Assembly: GCF_005280255.1 (NCBI RefSeq)
Contig: NZ_CP040018.1
Location: 1,860,001 to 1,924,000 of the forward strand
From: Arthrobacter sp. 24S4-2
GTDB taxonomy: Bacteria; Actinomycetota; Actinomycetes; Actinomycetales; Micrococcaceae
Direction: 5' to 3'
Length of the DNA stretch: 64,000 bases
Shown piece after piece: positions 18,874 to 27,450 of this stretch (positions within the stretch are counted from its first letter, which is position 1; every line of letters starts with the position of its first letter). Under the pieces are notes generated by a model. That model worked only from the letters and a program-made list of their open reading frames with translations, ran no database searches and was not told the DNA's origin. The translations under genes and the position numbers were made by a program.

Positions 18874-20790
18874 ATGGTTACCAAGAGCTACCGGGACAGT
18901 TACGAACGAAGCCTGGAACAGCCCGAAGGATTCTGGCTGGAAGCCGCGAATAAGGTCTCGTGGTCCTCACCGCCGGCGAAGGCGCTCGACTCCGGCCGGG
19001 CCCCACTGTACGACTGGTTTCCCGACGGCCTGCTGAACACGTCCTTCAACGCGCTTGACCGCCACGTGCTGGCCGGCCGCGGTGAACAGGACGCCCTGAT
19101 CTACGATTCCGCGATGCTCGGGGAACAGCGGCGGTTCAGCTACTCGGAGCTCACCGACCTGGTTTCCCGCTTCGCCGGCGTGCTCCGCGCGCAGGGTGTG
19201 GGCAAGGGGGACAGGGTGGTGATTTACATGCCGATGATCCCGGAGGCTGTGATTGCCATGCTCGCCACAGCCAGGCTGGGCGCGGTCCATTCAGTGGTCT
19301 TCGGCGGTTTTGCGCCCAAGGAACTGGCCGCCCGCATCCGCGATGCCGAACCGGCTGCAGTGGTCACGGCGTCCGGCGGCATCGAGCCGTCGCGCCGCGT
19401 GGAATACCTGCCCGCGGTGAATGAGGCCCTGGACCTTGCCGGCGCTGCGGACCTCCCTGTCCTTGTCAAGCACCGGGCCGGTTTCTCGGCCAGCGCCCCG
19501 GACGGCTGGCTGGACTGGGACGCCGAGATGGCCGGTGCCGTGCCCGCCGCGCCTGTGGACGTCAGCGCCACCGATCCCCTTTACATCCTGTACACCTCCG
19601 GTACCACCGGGGCCCCCAAAGGCGTCGTGCGGGACAACGGCGGGCATGCTGTGGCCCTCGCCTGGACCATGGAGAACATCTACGACGTCGGCCCGGGAGA
19701 CGTGATGTGGACGGCATCGGACGTCGGCTGGGTGGTGGGCCACTCCTACATCGTGTACGGACCGCTATTGGCCGGGGCCGCCACCGTCCTGTACGAGGGC
19801 AAGCCTGTGGGGACGCCGGACGCGGGGGCCTTCTGGCGGGTGATCCAGGACCATCAGGTCAATGTCCTGTTCACGGCTCCCACCGCGCTGCGGGCCATCC
19901 GGAAGGCCGACCCCGAGGCGAAACTCCTGGCGGGATACGACATTTCCAGCCTGCGGACTCTCTTCGCCGCGGGCGAGCGGCTCGACACCGACACGTACCA
20001 CTGGGCGGCCAACACCCTTGGCGTGCCGGTGGTGGACCACTGGTGGCAGACGGAAACGGGCTGGGCCATTTCCGCCAACCCACGCGGGCTGGAGCCTTTG
20101 CCCATCAAGGCCGGTTCGCCTACGGTGCCCATGCCCGGTTTTGATCTCCGGATCGTGGACGGAGCCGGAGAGGACGTGTCGGGTGCCGAAGAAGGGAACA
20201 TCGTGCTGGGCCTTCCCCTCCCGCCCGGGACGCTCACCACGCTCTGGCGGGACGACGAACGCTACATTTCCTCCTACCTCCAGGCATTCGAGGGCCACTA
20301 CGCCACCGGCGACTCCGGCTACCGGGACGCGGACGGCTACTTGTTCGTTATGGGCCGGACCGATGACATCATCAACGTCGCCGGACACCGGCTGTCCACC
20401 GGCTCCATGGAACAGGTGATCGGGCAGCACCCCGCCGTGGCCGAGTGCGCGGTCATTGGCGTGTCTGATCCGCTCAAGGGCCAGCATGCGAGCGGTTACG
20501 TGGTGCTAAAGGCAGGAGTGGAAGTCGCAGATGCGGTGTTGGCCCAGGAATTGATAGCCCTGGTCCGCCGCGACATCGGCCCCGTGGCGGACTTCAAGAA
20601 TGTCACGGTGGTGGATGCGCTGCCCAAGACCCGGTCCGGGAAGATCCTGCGTAAAACGATGCGCCAGATTGCCGACGGCGAGGGCTTCGTGGTCCCGTCA
20701 ACCATTGAGGACTCCGGTGTGATCGACCGGTTGATGGCTGTGCTTCGTCCAGGCACCGGAAACCCGTCGCAGGGCCGGGAGGACGGCTAG
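18874..20790 (+). CDS. prpE: Acyl-CoA synthetase, probably propionyl-CoA ligase
   Basis: A 638-residue adenylate-forming enzyme. The N-terminal SYERSLEQPEGFW is typical of the acetyl/propionyl-CoA synthetase N-terminal domain. The P-loop is ILYTSGTTGAPKGVV, the motif DHWWQTETGW is present, and the C-terminal RSGKILRKTMR carries the catalytic lysine. Divergent placement from prpDBC suggests it feeds propionyl-CoA into the methylcitrate cycle; an acetyl-CoA role cannot be excluded. The ATG at 18874 is chosen because the homology begins there; a GTG at 18856 is possible. It converges on the response regulator gene, sharing a CTAG stop. Confidence 0.85.
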   Translation: MVTKSYRDSYERSLEQPEGFWLEAANKVSWSSPPAKALDSGRAPLYDWFPDGLLNTSFNALDRHVLAGRGEQDALIYDSAMLGEQRRFSYSELTDLVSRFAGVLRAQGVGKGDRVVIYMPMIPEAVIAMLATARLGAVHSVVFGGFAPKELAARIRDAEPAAVVTASGGIEPSRRVEYLPAVNEALDLAGAADLPVLVKHRAGFSASAPDGWLDWDAEMAGAVPAAPVDVSATDPLYILYTSGTTGAPKGVVRDNGGHAVALAWTMENIYDVGPGDVMWTASDVGWVVGHSYIVYGPLLAGAATVLYEGKPVGTPDAGAFWRVIQDHQVNVLFTAPTALRAIRKADPEAKLLAGYDISSLRTLFAAGERLDTDTYHWAANTLGVPVVDHWWQTETGWAISANPRGLEPLPIKAGSPTVPMPGFDLRIVDGAGEDVSGAEEGNIVLGLPLPPGTLTTLWRDDERYISSYLQAFEGHYATGDSGYRDADGYLFVMGRTDDIINVAGHRLSTGSMEQVIGQHPAVAECAVIGVSDPLKGQHASGYVVLKAGVEVADAVLAQELIALVRRDIGPVADFKNVTVVDALPKTRSGKILRKTMRQIADGEGFVVPSTIEDSGVIDRLMAVLRPGTGNPSQGREDG

Positions 20791-21497
20791 CTGCGGGTCC
20801 AGCGGTATTCGTTCTCCGGCCGCCCCGGCGCGCCGTAGCGGGCGGTGCGGGAGACGGTTCCGGCGTCCGCAAGGTATTCAAGGTAACGCCGGGCGGTCAC
20901 CCGTGACATCCCGAGACCGTCCATGACCTCCGTGGCCGAGACCGCGTCCTGCTGCTGCCTCATGAACTCCTGCACGGCGTCCAGGGTCGACGTCGACAGT
21001 CCCTTGGGGAGCGGCAGCTCACTTGGCGCCCGCAGGCTTGCGAAGGCCTGGTCGACGTCGCTCTGTGAAGCTCCGGCCTTGGTCCCGCCGGAGCCGGCGG
21101 CGAGCTGCTCGCGGAAGAGGCGGTAGCTCGCCAGCTTGTCCGCAAATGTTGCGAAGGTGAAGGGCTTGATCAGGTACTGGACCACGCCGATGGACACGGC
21201 GCTGCGCACGATGTTCAGTTCGCGCACGGCGGTAATGGCAATGATGTCCGCGAACAGCCCCGCGGACCGCATCCGCCGGGCGATGTCCAGCCCGTGGAGA
21301 TCGGGAAGGTTCATGTCCAGCAGGACCAGCTCCACGGGGTTGCCGGCGGCCGCGAATTCCGTCAGCAGGCGCAGGGCCGACTGTCCGTCGGGGGCTGTTC
21401 CGGCGAGGGAGAAGCCGTCGAGCCTTCCCACGTACGCGGCGTGCGCCGCGGACGCTACGGGTTCGTCCTCGACGACGAGGACTCTGATATCGCTCAT
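20787..21497 (-). CDS. CitB/DcuR family response regulator
   Basis: A 236-residue protein. The receiver domain (residues 1-125) has the acidic pocket VVEDEP, phospho-acceptor LLDMNLPDLHG and lysine LIKPF. The output part (VSATEVMDGLGMSRVTARRYLEYL) is the helix-turn-helix of the CitB/DcuR class, which responds to citrate or C4-dicarboxylates. The ATG at 21497 is preceded by AAGGAG and overlaps the kinase stop (ATGA). Its stop uses the minus strand of the CTAG whose plus strand ends the acyl-CoA ligase gene. Confidence 0.93.
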   Translation of the reverse strand: MSDIRVLVVEDEPVASAAHAAYVGRLDGFSLAGTAPDGQSALRLLTEFAAAGNPVELVLLDMNLPDLHGLDIARRMRSAGLFADIIAITAVRELNIVRSAVSIGVVQYLIKPFTFATFADKLASYRLFREQLAAGSGGTKAGASQSDVDQAFASLRAPSELPLPKGLSTSTLDAVQEFMRQQQDAVSATEVMDGLGMSRVTARRYLEYLADAGTVSRTARYGAPGRPENEYRWTRS

Positions 21498-23192
21498 TTG
21501 GGCTCCTTGGTGGTGCCGGCTGCATTGCCGGAAACGGCACCGGGTATGGCACGGGGTACGGCGTCTGAAGCGGTGCCTGAAGTGGTGGCGGCCGGGAGGA
21601 AGACGTGGAAATGTGCCCCGCGGGGGTTGGTGATGGTCATGGTGCCGCCCAGCCGGTGGACGGCCTGCCGGACCAGCGCCAGGCCGAGCCCGCGCCCGTA
21701 CTTGCCGGGGTCTTGGTGCTGAAGCCGTAGCGGAATACATCATCCACGGCACCGGGATCGATTCCGCGTCCGGAGTCCTGCACAGTGATCTCCACGCCCC
21801 GGCCCCCCGAGTCTACTGACAGTTCCACCCACTTGGGCGCCGGGGCATCGGCCGCCGCATCGATGGCATTGTCCAGCAGATTGCCCAGAATGGTCACCAG
21901 GTCCTGGACAGCGACTCCGGCCGTCCCTGCAGTGCTGTTGGCTTGCAGGCCGAGCTCCACGCCGCGCTCGTGGGCCTCTGCTGCCTTGCCCATCACCAGG
22001 GCGCTCAGGACGGGCTCCTCCATGGAGCCCACCATCTCGTCGGTGAGCTGCTGGCTGAGCTCCAGGTCCTTGGTGGCAAAATCGAGGGCTTCATCCGCCC
22101 TGCCCAGTTCCATGAGCGAAACGATCGTGTGGAGGCGGTTTGCATGCTCGTGGGTCTGGGCCCGCAGGGCATCGGAAAGAGTCCGCATGGTTTCCAGTTC
22201 ACTGCCCAGGGATTCGATCTCCGTGCGGTCGCGAATAGTTGCCACGGTGCCGAAGACCGCCGGACGCTGCCGGCCGGCCGAGGACGCCGGGCCAACCGCG
22301 GGCCCTGGTTCACCACCAGGACCCGGGTCCCGGCCAGGTGGATTTCATCGAGCGCAGTCCGCCCGGACTCGAACAGGTCCTTCAGGCTGGTTGCCAGCGG
22401 GAGACCGCTGAGCAGCGCAGCGTCGGCGGGGTCGCCCCCGGAAGGCCGTGGGGCCAGGTCCAGGAGCTCGGCGGCCTGGTCGTTGTACATCACCACCCGG
22501 CCCTTGGGGTCGATCAGGATGACTCCCTCGCGGACGGAGTGCAGGACGGACTCGTAATACGCAAAAAGCTGGGCCAGTTGCTCGGGTCCCCATCCCCGGG
22601 TGACATTGCGCAGGTAGCGGCCCAGCAGCCACGAGGCCACGGATCCGCCCACCAGCAGGGCGAAGGCAATGGCCAGCAGGGCCGGCAGCCGGCCGGAGAC
22701 GGCAACGTCCACCGTCCGCACTGTCACTCCCGCAGCCACCAGGGCCCTGACGTTCCCGGACTGGTCCTTGACCGGTGCGATGGTGCGCACGGACGGTCCC
22801 AGGGTGCCGGCCGTGATTTCGGTGAACACCTGGCCGTTCAGGGCGGCGTCGATGGAACCGATGTAGGGCTTGCCGAGTTCCTCGTCGTTGGGGTGCGTCC
22901 ACCTGGTCCGGTCCGGAGCCATGATGGTGATGAAGTCCGCATCGGCGTCGGCCATGACATCCAGGGCATAGGGCTGGAGCGTAGCGGACGGATTAGACGT
23001 CCCGGCCGCCTGAAGCACCAGGGGATTGTCGGCAATCGCCGTGGCGATGCCTGACATGCGCCGGCCCGCTTCCTCATAGGCGTGGTCGCGTGCGTCGATG
23101 AACGTGGCCGTTCCCACTGTTGCGGTCAGCGCGAGCATGAACAGCAAATGCGCCACGAAGAGCCGGCGCGCAATGCTCCACTTATGCCTCAT
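21494..23192 (-). CDS. CitA/DcuS-type sensor histidine kinase with two apparent frameshifts
   Basis: Reconstructed length is 566 residues. An N-terminal membrane segment (FVAHLLFMLALTATVG), an outer Cache/PAS-like domain and a second membrane segment (LLAIAFALLVGGSVASWLLG) are followed by a PAS domain, the HEHANRLHTIVSLMELG phosphorylation helix and an ATPase domain (LGNLLDNAIDAA). The frame breaks twice. At GGG 22300-22302, one more C on the coding strand joins NQGP to AVGPASS...VATIRDRTEIES. At G4 21707-21710, one more C joins FSTKTP to GKYGRGLGLALVRQAV. With both repaired, the gene ends in ATGA overlap with the response regulator. GGAAGG precedes the ATG at 23192. It probably senses dicarboxylates and controls the divergent dctA. 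Confidence 0.85.
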
Positions 23193-23332
23193 TCCAACCT
23201 TCCATGACCAATATGAACGCAACGGTGAGCCAGGTCACGCCATGCCCAATGATGGATATCACACCGGACGGACGTGAAGAGCCCAGAGAATGTGCCGCAA
23301 CGTCTTCCAGATTATCCATAAGGAGACACATC

Positions 23333-24673
23333 ATGGCTTCTCAACGAGGAGAGTCAGCCGCGCCAGTCAAGGCCGCGCGCAAAGGGCTCGACAAAACCCA
23401 TTATCTCTACATCGCCGTCATCGTGGCCGTTGTCCTTGGCGCAGCGATCGGACTGCTGTTCCCGGAGGTGGGCAAGAACCTCAAGCCCCTCGGTGACGGA
23501 TTCATCAAGCTGATCAAGATGATGATCGCTCCGGTCATCTTCTGCACCATCGTCCTGGGCATCGGTTCCATCGCCAAAGCCGCCACCGTGGGCAAGGTCG
23601 GCGGACTGGCGCTGGGCTACTTCGTCGTTATGTCCACGTTCGCATTGGCCATCGGCCTGGTGGTGGGCAACATCATCCACCCCGGCGAGGGACTCAAGCT
23701 GAGCGCGTACGACCCCAACAAGAAGGCCGCCGCGGACAGCACCGTTGACTTCCTGCTGGGCATCATTCCCGGTGACATCCCGGTGCTGCCCACCCTCCTG
23801 GCCGCCATCCTGGTTGGCTTCGCTCTCCAGAAGATGGGCGCCCAGGGCGCTCCGATCCTCAAGGCAATCGCGCACGGCCAGGCCCTCGTCTTCCGTATCC
23901 TGATCATGGTGATGTGGCTGGCTCCCATCGGTGCTTTCGGCGCCATCGCCGCTGTCGTCGGTGCCACCGGATTCCAGGCAATCGTGGGCATGTTCACGCT
24001 CATGGTGGCCTTCTACATCACGTGCGCCCTGTTCATCGTGGTCATTCTTGGCGGCCTCCTGCAGGTAGTGGCAGGCGTCAACATCTTCCGGCTCATGAAG
24101 TACCTCAGCCGGGAATACCTGCTGATTTTCTCCACGTCCTCGTCCGAGGCGGCCCTGCCCCGCCTGATCGCCAAGATGGAGCACCTTGGTGTGTCCAAGC
24201 CGGTCGTCGGCGTCACCGTCCCCACCGGATACTCCTTCAACCTGGACGGGACCGCCATCTACCTGACCATGGCGTCCTTGTTCGTGGCCAACGCCATGGG
24301 CACCCCGCTGGACCTCGGTGCGCAGATTTCCCTGCTGATCTTCATGATCATTGCATCCAAGGGTGCCGCAGGTGTGTCGGGTGCCGGCCTGGCCACCCTG
24401 GCCGCAGGACTCCAGGCACATGCCCCGCAACTGCTGGGCGGCGTCGGCATGATCGTCGGCATCGACCGCTTCATGTCCGAGGCCCGCGCGCTGACCAACT
24501 TCACGGGCAATGCCGTGGCCACGGTCCTCATCGGCACCTGGGTCAAGGAAATCGACGGCGGCCAGGTGGATCGCGTCCTCTCGGGCGAAGAGCCCTTCGA
24601 CGAGCAGACCATGATCGCAGGCCACCACATGGCAGAGGAAGCGCCGGCGGCAGCGGTTCCGGCCCGCGCCTGA
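23333..24673 (+). CDS. dctA: C4-dicarboxylate/proton or sodium symporter
   Basis: A 446-residue membrane protein of the DAACS family. Multiple hydrophobic helices are clear (YLYIAVIVAVVLGAAIGLLF at the start). Family motifs are the serine-rich STSSSEAALPRL, the GYSFNLDGTAIY substrate motif, and GVSGAGLATLAA. These carriers import succinate, fumarate and malate. The ATG at 23333 is chosen because AAGGAG lies 8 nt upstream; the 129 nt before it in frame have no family similarity. It diverges from the CitA-like kinase, the usual arrangement for a carrier induced by its own two-component system. Confidence 0.92.
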   Translation: MASQRGESAAPVKAARKGLDKTHYLYIAVIVAVVLGAAIGLLFPEVGKNLKPLGDGFIKLIKMMIAPVIFCTIVLGIGSIAKAATVGKVGGLALGYFVVMSTFALAIGLVVGNIIHPGEGLKLSAYDPNKKAAADSTVDFLLGIIPGDIPVLPTLLAAILVGFALQKMGAQGAPILKAIAHGQALVFRILIMVMWLAPIGAFGAIAAVVGATGFQAIVGMFTLMVAFYITCALFIVVILGGLLQVVAGVNIFRLMKYLSREYLLIFSTSSSEAALPRLIAKMEHLGVSKPVVGVTVPTGYSFNLDGTAIYLTMASLFVANAMGTPLDLGAQISLLIFMIIASKGAAGVSGAGLATLAAGLQAHAPQLLGGVGMIVGIDRFMSEARALTNFTGNAVATVLIGTWVKEIDGGQVDRVLSGEEPFDEQTMIAGHHMAEEAPAAAVPARA

Positions 24674-24708
24674 ACCGAACACCCGAAACATGGCGCCCCG
24701 GCGCCAAG

Positions 24709-24744
24709 ACCGCCCGTGCAGGATCTCCTGCGCGGGCGGTTTTT
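24709..24744 (+). terminator. Terminator after dctA
   Basis: A 14-bp stem with one mismatch (24709-24722 against 24727-24740) and a 4-nt loop is followed by TTTT. It is a clear intrinsic terminator. Confidence 0.9.
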
Positions 24745-24767
24745 CGCGTCGCCGGACACAACCTTCG

Positions 24768-24789
24768 GCCTTTACCAGAAGGTAAAGGC
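24768..24789. promoter_or_regulatory. Perfect inverted repeat upstream of parA
   Basis: GCCTTTACC at 24768-24776 and GGTAAAGGC at 24781-24789 are a perfect 9-bp inverted repeat with a 4-nt centre. There is no T-tract, and a terminator already lies upstream, so an operator for the parA-scpAB run is as likely as a second terminator. Confidence 0.4.
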
Positions 24790-24916
24790 TCAATCAAGGA
24801 CGCGTGTCAAGTTCCGTCGGATCACGGGCGGGGCGCTGTAACCTTGGTGGGAAGTAGCATCGGCGCTGAACATTCAGCGGCAGGACACCAACGTCATCGA
24901 AAGTGTGGATAGATAC

Positions 24917-25816
24917 GTGAGTAGCGAGCAGGGTTCAGCAACTCTGGAAGGCACCGAACTCGACCTGGAAGACGCCGTCATGGGTCCCACCGGGCGTCCC
25001 TACCGCGAATTCCCCGAGCCTGCGCCGCTGTCTTCCCACGGCCCCGCCCGTGTGATCGCCATGGTGAACCAGAAAGGCGGCGTCGGCAAGACGACGTCCA
25101 CCATCAATCTGGCCGCTGCGCTCGCCGAATACGGCCGCCGTGTCCTGCTGGTGGACTTCGATCCCCAGGGCGCCCTGTCTGCAGGCCTCGGGACGAATCC
25201 GCATGAACTGGACCTCACTGTCTACAACGTGCTGATGGACCGCAAGGTGGACATCCGGGACGCCATCCAGCACACCGGCGTCGAGAACGTGGACCTGCTG
25301 CCGGCCAACATCGACCTCTCCGCCGCTGAAGTCCAGTTGGTCAACGAGGTTGCCCGGGAACAGGTCCTGGACCGCGCGTTGAAGAAGGTTGAGGACGAAT
25401 ACGACGTCGTGCTGATCGACTGCCAGCCGTCGCTCGGCCTGCTTACCGTCAACGCCCTCACGGCCGCCCACGGCGTCATCATCCCGCTAATCTGCGAATT
25501 CTTTGCCCTGCGCGCGGTGGCGCTGCTGGTGGAAACCATCGACAAGGTCCAGGACAGGCTGAACCCCAGGCTCCAGGTGGACGGCGTGCTGGCTACCATG
25601 TACGACGCCCGTACCCTGCACAGCCGCGAGGTCATCAGCAGGCTCGTGGAGGCCTTCGGTGACAAGGTCTTCGAGACTGTCATCAAACGTTCCATCAAGT
25701 TTGCCGACGCCACTGTCGCCGCGGAGCCCATCACCAGCTACGCCGCCAACCACATCGGGGCAGACGCCTACCGCCGCCTGGCCAAGGAGCTGATTTCGCG
25801 CGGCGGCGCGCCCTAG
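24917..25816 (+). CDS. ParA/Soj family ATPase
   Basis: A protein of about 299 residues. The deviant Walker A MVNQKGGVGKTT lies near residue 50, followed by LVDFDPQGALSAGLG and LIDCQPSLGLLTVNAL. There is an N-terminal extension of about 40 residues. ParA proteins move DNA or other cargo with a ParB-type partner, but no parB is nearby. It is followed 9 nt later by scpA, and this ParA-ScpA-ScpB order is common in actinobacteria, linking it to chromosome organisation rather than to plasmid partition. The start is uncertain: GTG codons at 24905 and 24917 both lack a strong ribosome binding site. Confidence 0.88.
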   Translation: MSSEQGSATLEGTELDLEDAVMGPTGRPYREFPEPAPLSSHGPARVIAMVNQKGGVGKTTSTINLAAALAEYGRRVLLVDFDPQGALSAGLGTNPHELDLTVYNVLMDRKVDIRDAIQHTGVENVDLLPANIDLSAAEVQLVNEVAREQVLDRALKKVEDEYDVVLIDCQPSLGLLTVNALTAAHGVIIPLICEFFALRAVALLVETIDKVQDRLNPRLQVDGVLATMYDARTLHSREVISRLVEAFGDKVFETVIKRSIKFADATVAAEPITSYAANHIGADAYRRLAKELISRGGAP

Positions 25817-25824
25817 CCAACACC

Positions 25825-26670
25825 GTGGCATTGGCAGGCACCCCGCTCGCTCCGGCGGAGACGGCGAAAAAACCCGGCTTCGAAGTCCGGCTGGCAAACT
25901 TCACCGGCCCCTTCGACCTCTTACTCGGCCTGATTACCAAGCACCAGCTGGACATTACGGAAGTGGCCCTGGCCACGGTCACCGACGAATTCATCAAGTA
26001 CATCAAGAACCTCCAGCAGCTGGGGGAGGAGTGGGCCCTTGACGAGGCCAGCGAGTTCCTGGTGATCGCCGCCACGCTCCTGGACCTCAAAGCCGCCCGG
26101 CTCCTGCCGGCAGGCGAGGTCGAGGACGATGAGGACATCGCACTGCTCGAGGCGCGGGACCTTCTGTTCGCCCGCCTGCTCCAGTACAAGGCCTTCAAGC
26201 AGGTGGCCGGACTGATCAACACCACCCTGGAGCTCGAAGCCCGCAGCTACCCGCGCCAGGTTGCCCTTGAGGGACACTTCGCGGCGCTGCTTCCGGAACT
26301 GGTGTGGCGGCATACGCCGCAGCAGTTCGCCGCCCTGGCCGACGCTGCGCTGAAGCCCAAGGAAGCAGCATCCAACGAAGTCGGCCTGGCACACCTCCAC
26401 GGCAGTGCCGTCAGCGTTAAGGAGCAGGCCGAAATCCTGGGGCTGAAGCTCCAGCAGGGGCGGCCGATGTCGTTCCGGGCACTCATCGCCGACGCCGAAT
26501 CCACCCTCGTGGTGGTGGTGCGGTTTTTGGCACTGCTGGAGATGTTCCGTGACAAGGCGGTCGGGTTCGACCAGCTCCTCCCGCTGGGCGACCTCACCGT
26601 TCATTGGACTGCGGGGAATGATGACTGGAGCAGTGACCATCTCAGCGAGGAATACGAGGAGCAGCCTTGA
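25825..26670 (+). CDS. scpA: Segregation and condensation protein A
   Basis: A 281-residue kleisin. The family start FEVRLANFTGPFDLLLGLI is followed by VTDEFIKYIKNL and SEFLVIAATLLDLKAARLLP. The C-terminal part has ALIADAESTLVVVVRFLALLEM, the winged helix that binds the SMC head. ScpA bridges SMC heads in bacterial condensin. It starts with GTG and overlaps the scpB start by 4 nt, so the two subunits are co-translated. Confidence 0.94.
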   Translation: MALAGTPLAPAETAKKPGFEVRLANFTGPFDLLLGLITKHQLDITEVALATVTDEFIKYIKNLQQLGEEWALDEASEFLVIAATLLDLKAARLLPAGEVEDDEDIALLEARDLLFARLLQYKAFKQVAGLINTTLELEARSYPRQVALEGHFAALLPELVWRHTPQQFAALADAALKPKEAASNEVGLAHLHGSAVSVKEQAEILGLKLQQGRPMSFRALIADAESTLVVVVRFLALLEMFRDKAVGFDQLLPLGDLTVHWTAGNDDWSSDHLSEEYEEQP

Positions 26671-27341
26671 GCGCCACAACGTCGGATCCGGGCACGAGCG
26701 GGGAAGGGGACGGCGGGCTTAATGTCGCCGATCTCCCCGGCGGCGCACGCGCCGCGATTGAAGCCGTGCTCATGGTGATCGACCAGCCGGCCACAGCCAC
26801 CGAACTGGCCGCAGGGCTGAACCTGACGGTCGACGCCGTCGAGCAGCTGCTCGCGGAACTTCAGCGTGAGTATAACGGCTATACTGTTAATGCCCCGGAC
26901 ACGGACGTTGCCAGCGAAACTGGCCACAAATCCAGCCCCCGGGGTTTTGAATTGCGGAATATCGCCGGAGGCTGGCGCATCTATTCCCGCGCGGAGTTCG
27001 CCGATGTCGTAGGCGGGTTCGTGCTGGACGGACAGACAGCCAGGCTGACGCAGGCGGCGCTCGAAACGCTCGCCGTCATCGCATACCGCCAGCCCGTGTC
27101 ACGGGCCAGGGTGTCTGCAATTCGAGGAGTTAATGTTGACTCTGTCGTGCGGACGCTGATGCAGCGGGGACTGATCGAAGACTCGGGAACAGATCCCGAG
27201 TCCGGAGCCATCCTTTACCGCACGACGTCGTATTTCCTGGAACGCATGGGAATCGGCTCGGTGGCTGAGTTGCCGCAGCTTTCACCCCATCTTCCGGGGC
27301 TTGAAGGCATCGAAGAGTTCTACGACGCCGGAAGAATGTAG
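26667..27341 (+). CDS. scpB: Segregation and condensation protein B
   Basis: A 224-residue protein with two winged-helix regions. The family segment ALETLAVIAYRQPVSRARVSAIRGVNVDSVVRTL is intact, followed by the GLIEDSG turn and the conserved ILYRTTSYFLERMGI. It forms a dimer that binds ScpA in the SMC complex. The start is TTG inside ttGA, overlapping the scpA stop, with GAGGAG just upstream. The order scpA-scpB-rluB is standard. Confidence 0.94.
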   Translation: MSATTSDPGTSGEGDGGLNVADLPGGARAAIEAVLMVIDQPATATELAAGLNLTVDAVEQLLAELQREYNGYTVNAPDTDVASETGHKSSPRGFELRNIAGGWRIYSRAEFADVVGGFVLDGQTARLTQAALETLAVIAYRQPVSRARVSAIRGVNVDSVVRTLMQRGLIEDSGTDPESGAILYRTTSYFLERMGIGSVAELPQLSPHLPGLEGIEEFYDAGRM

Positions 27342-27450
27342 GCAGTTTCCCTGCCTGCGCACGAGTATCCACCAGGCGGAACCAATCTGCCCGGCTGGCT
27401 GGTGTTGTCGGGAGACAACCATCGCCGGCCAACATAACGAAGGACGGGTC

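Noticed and set aside
23354..24793. A 479-codon minus-strand frame opposite dctA
   Set aside because: The His/Asp-rich, non-hydrophobic translation is a frame shadow of a membrane protein gene.
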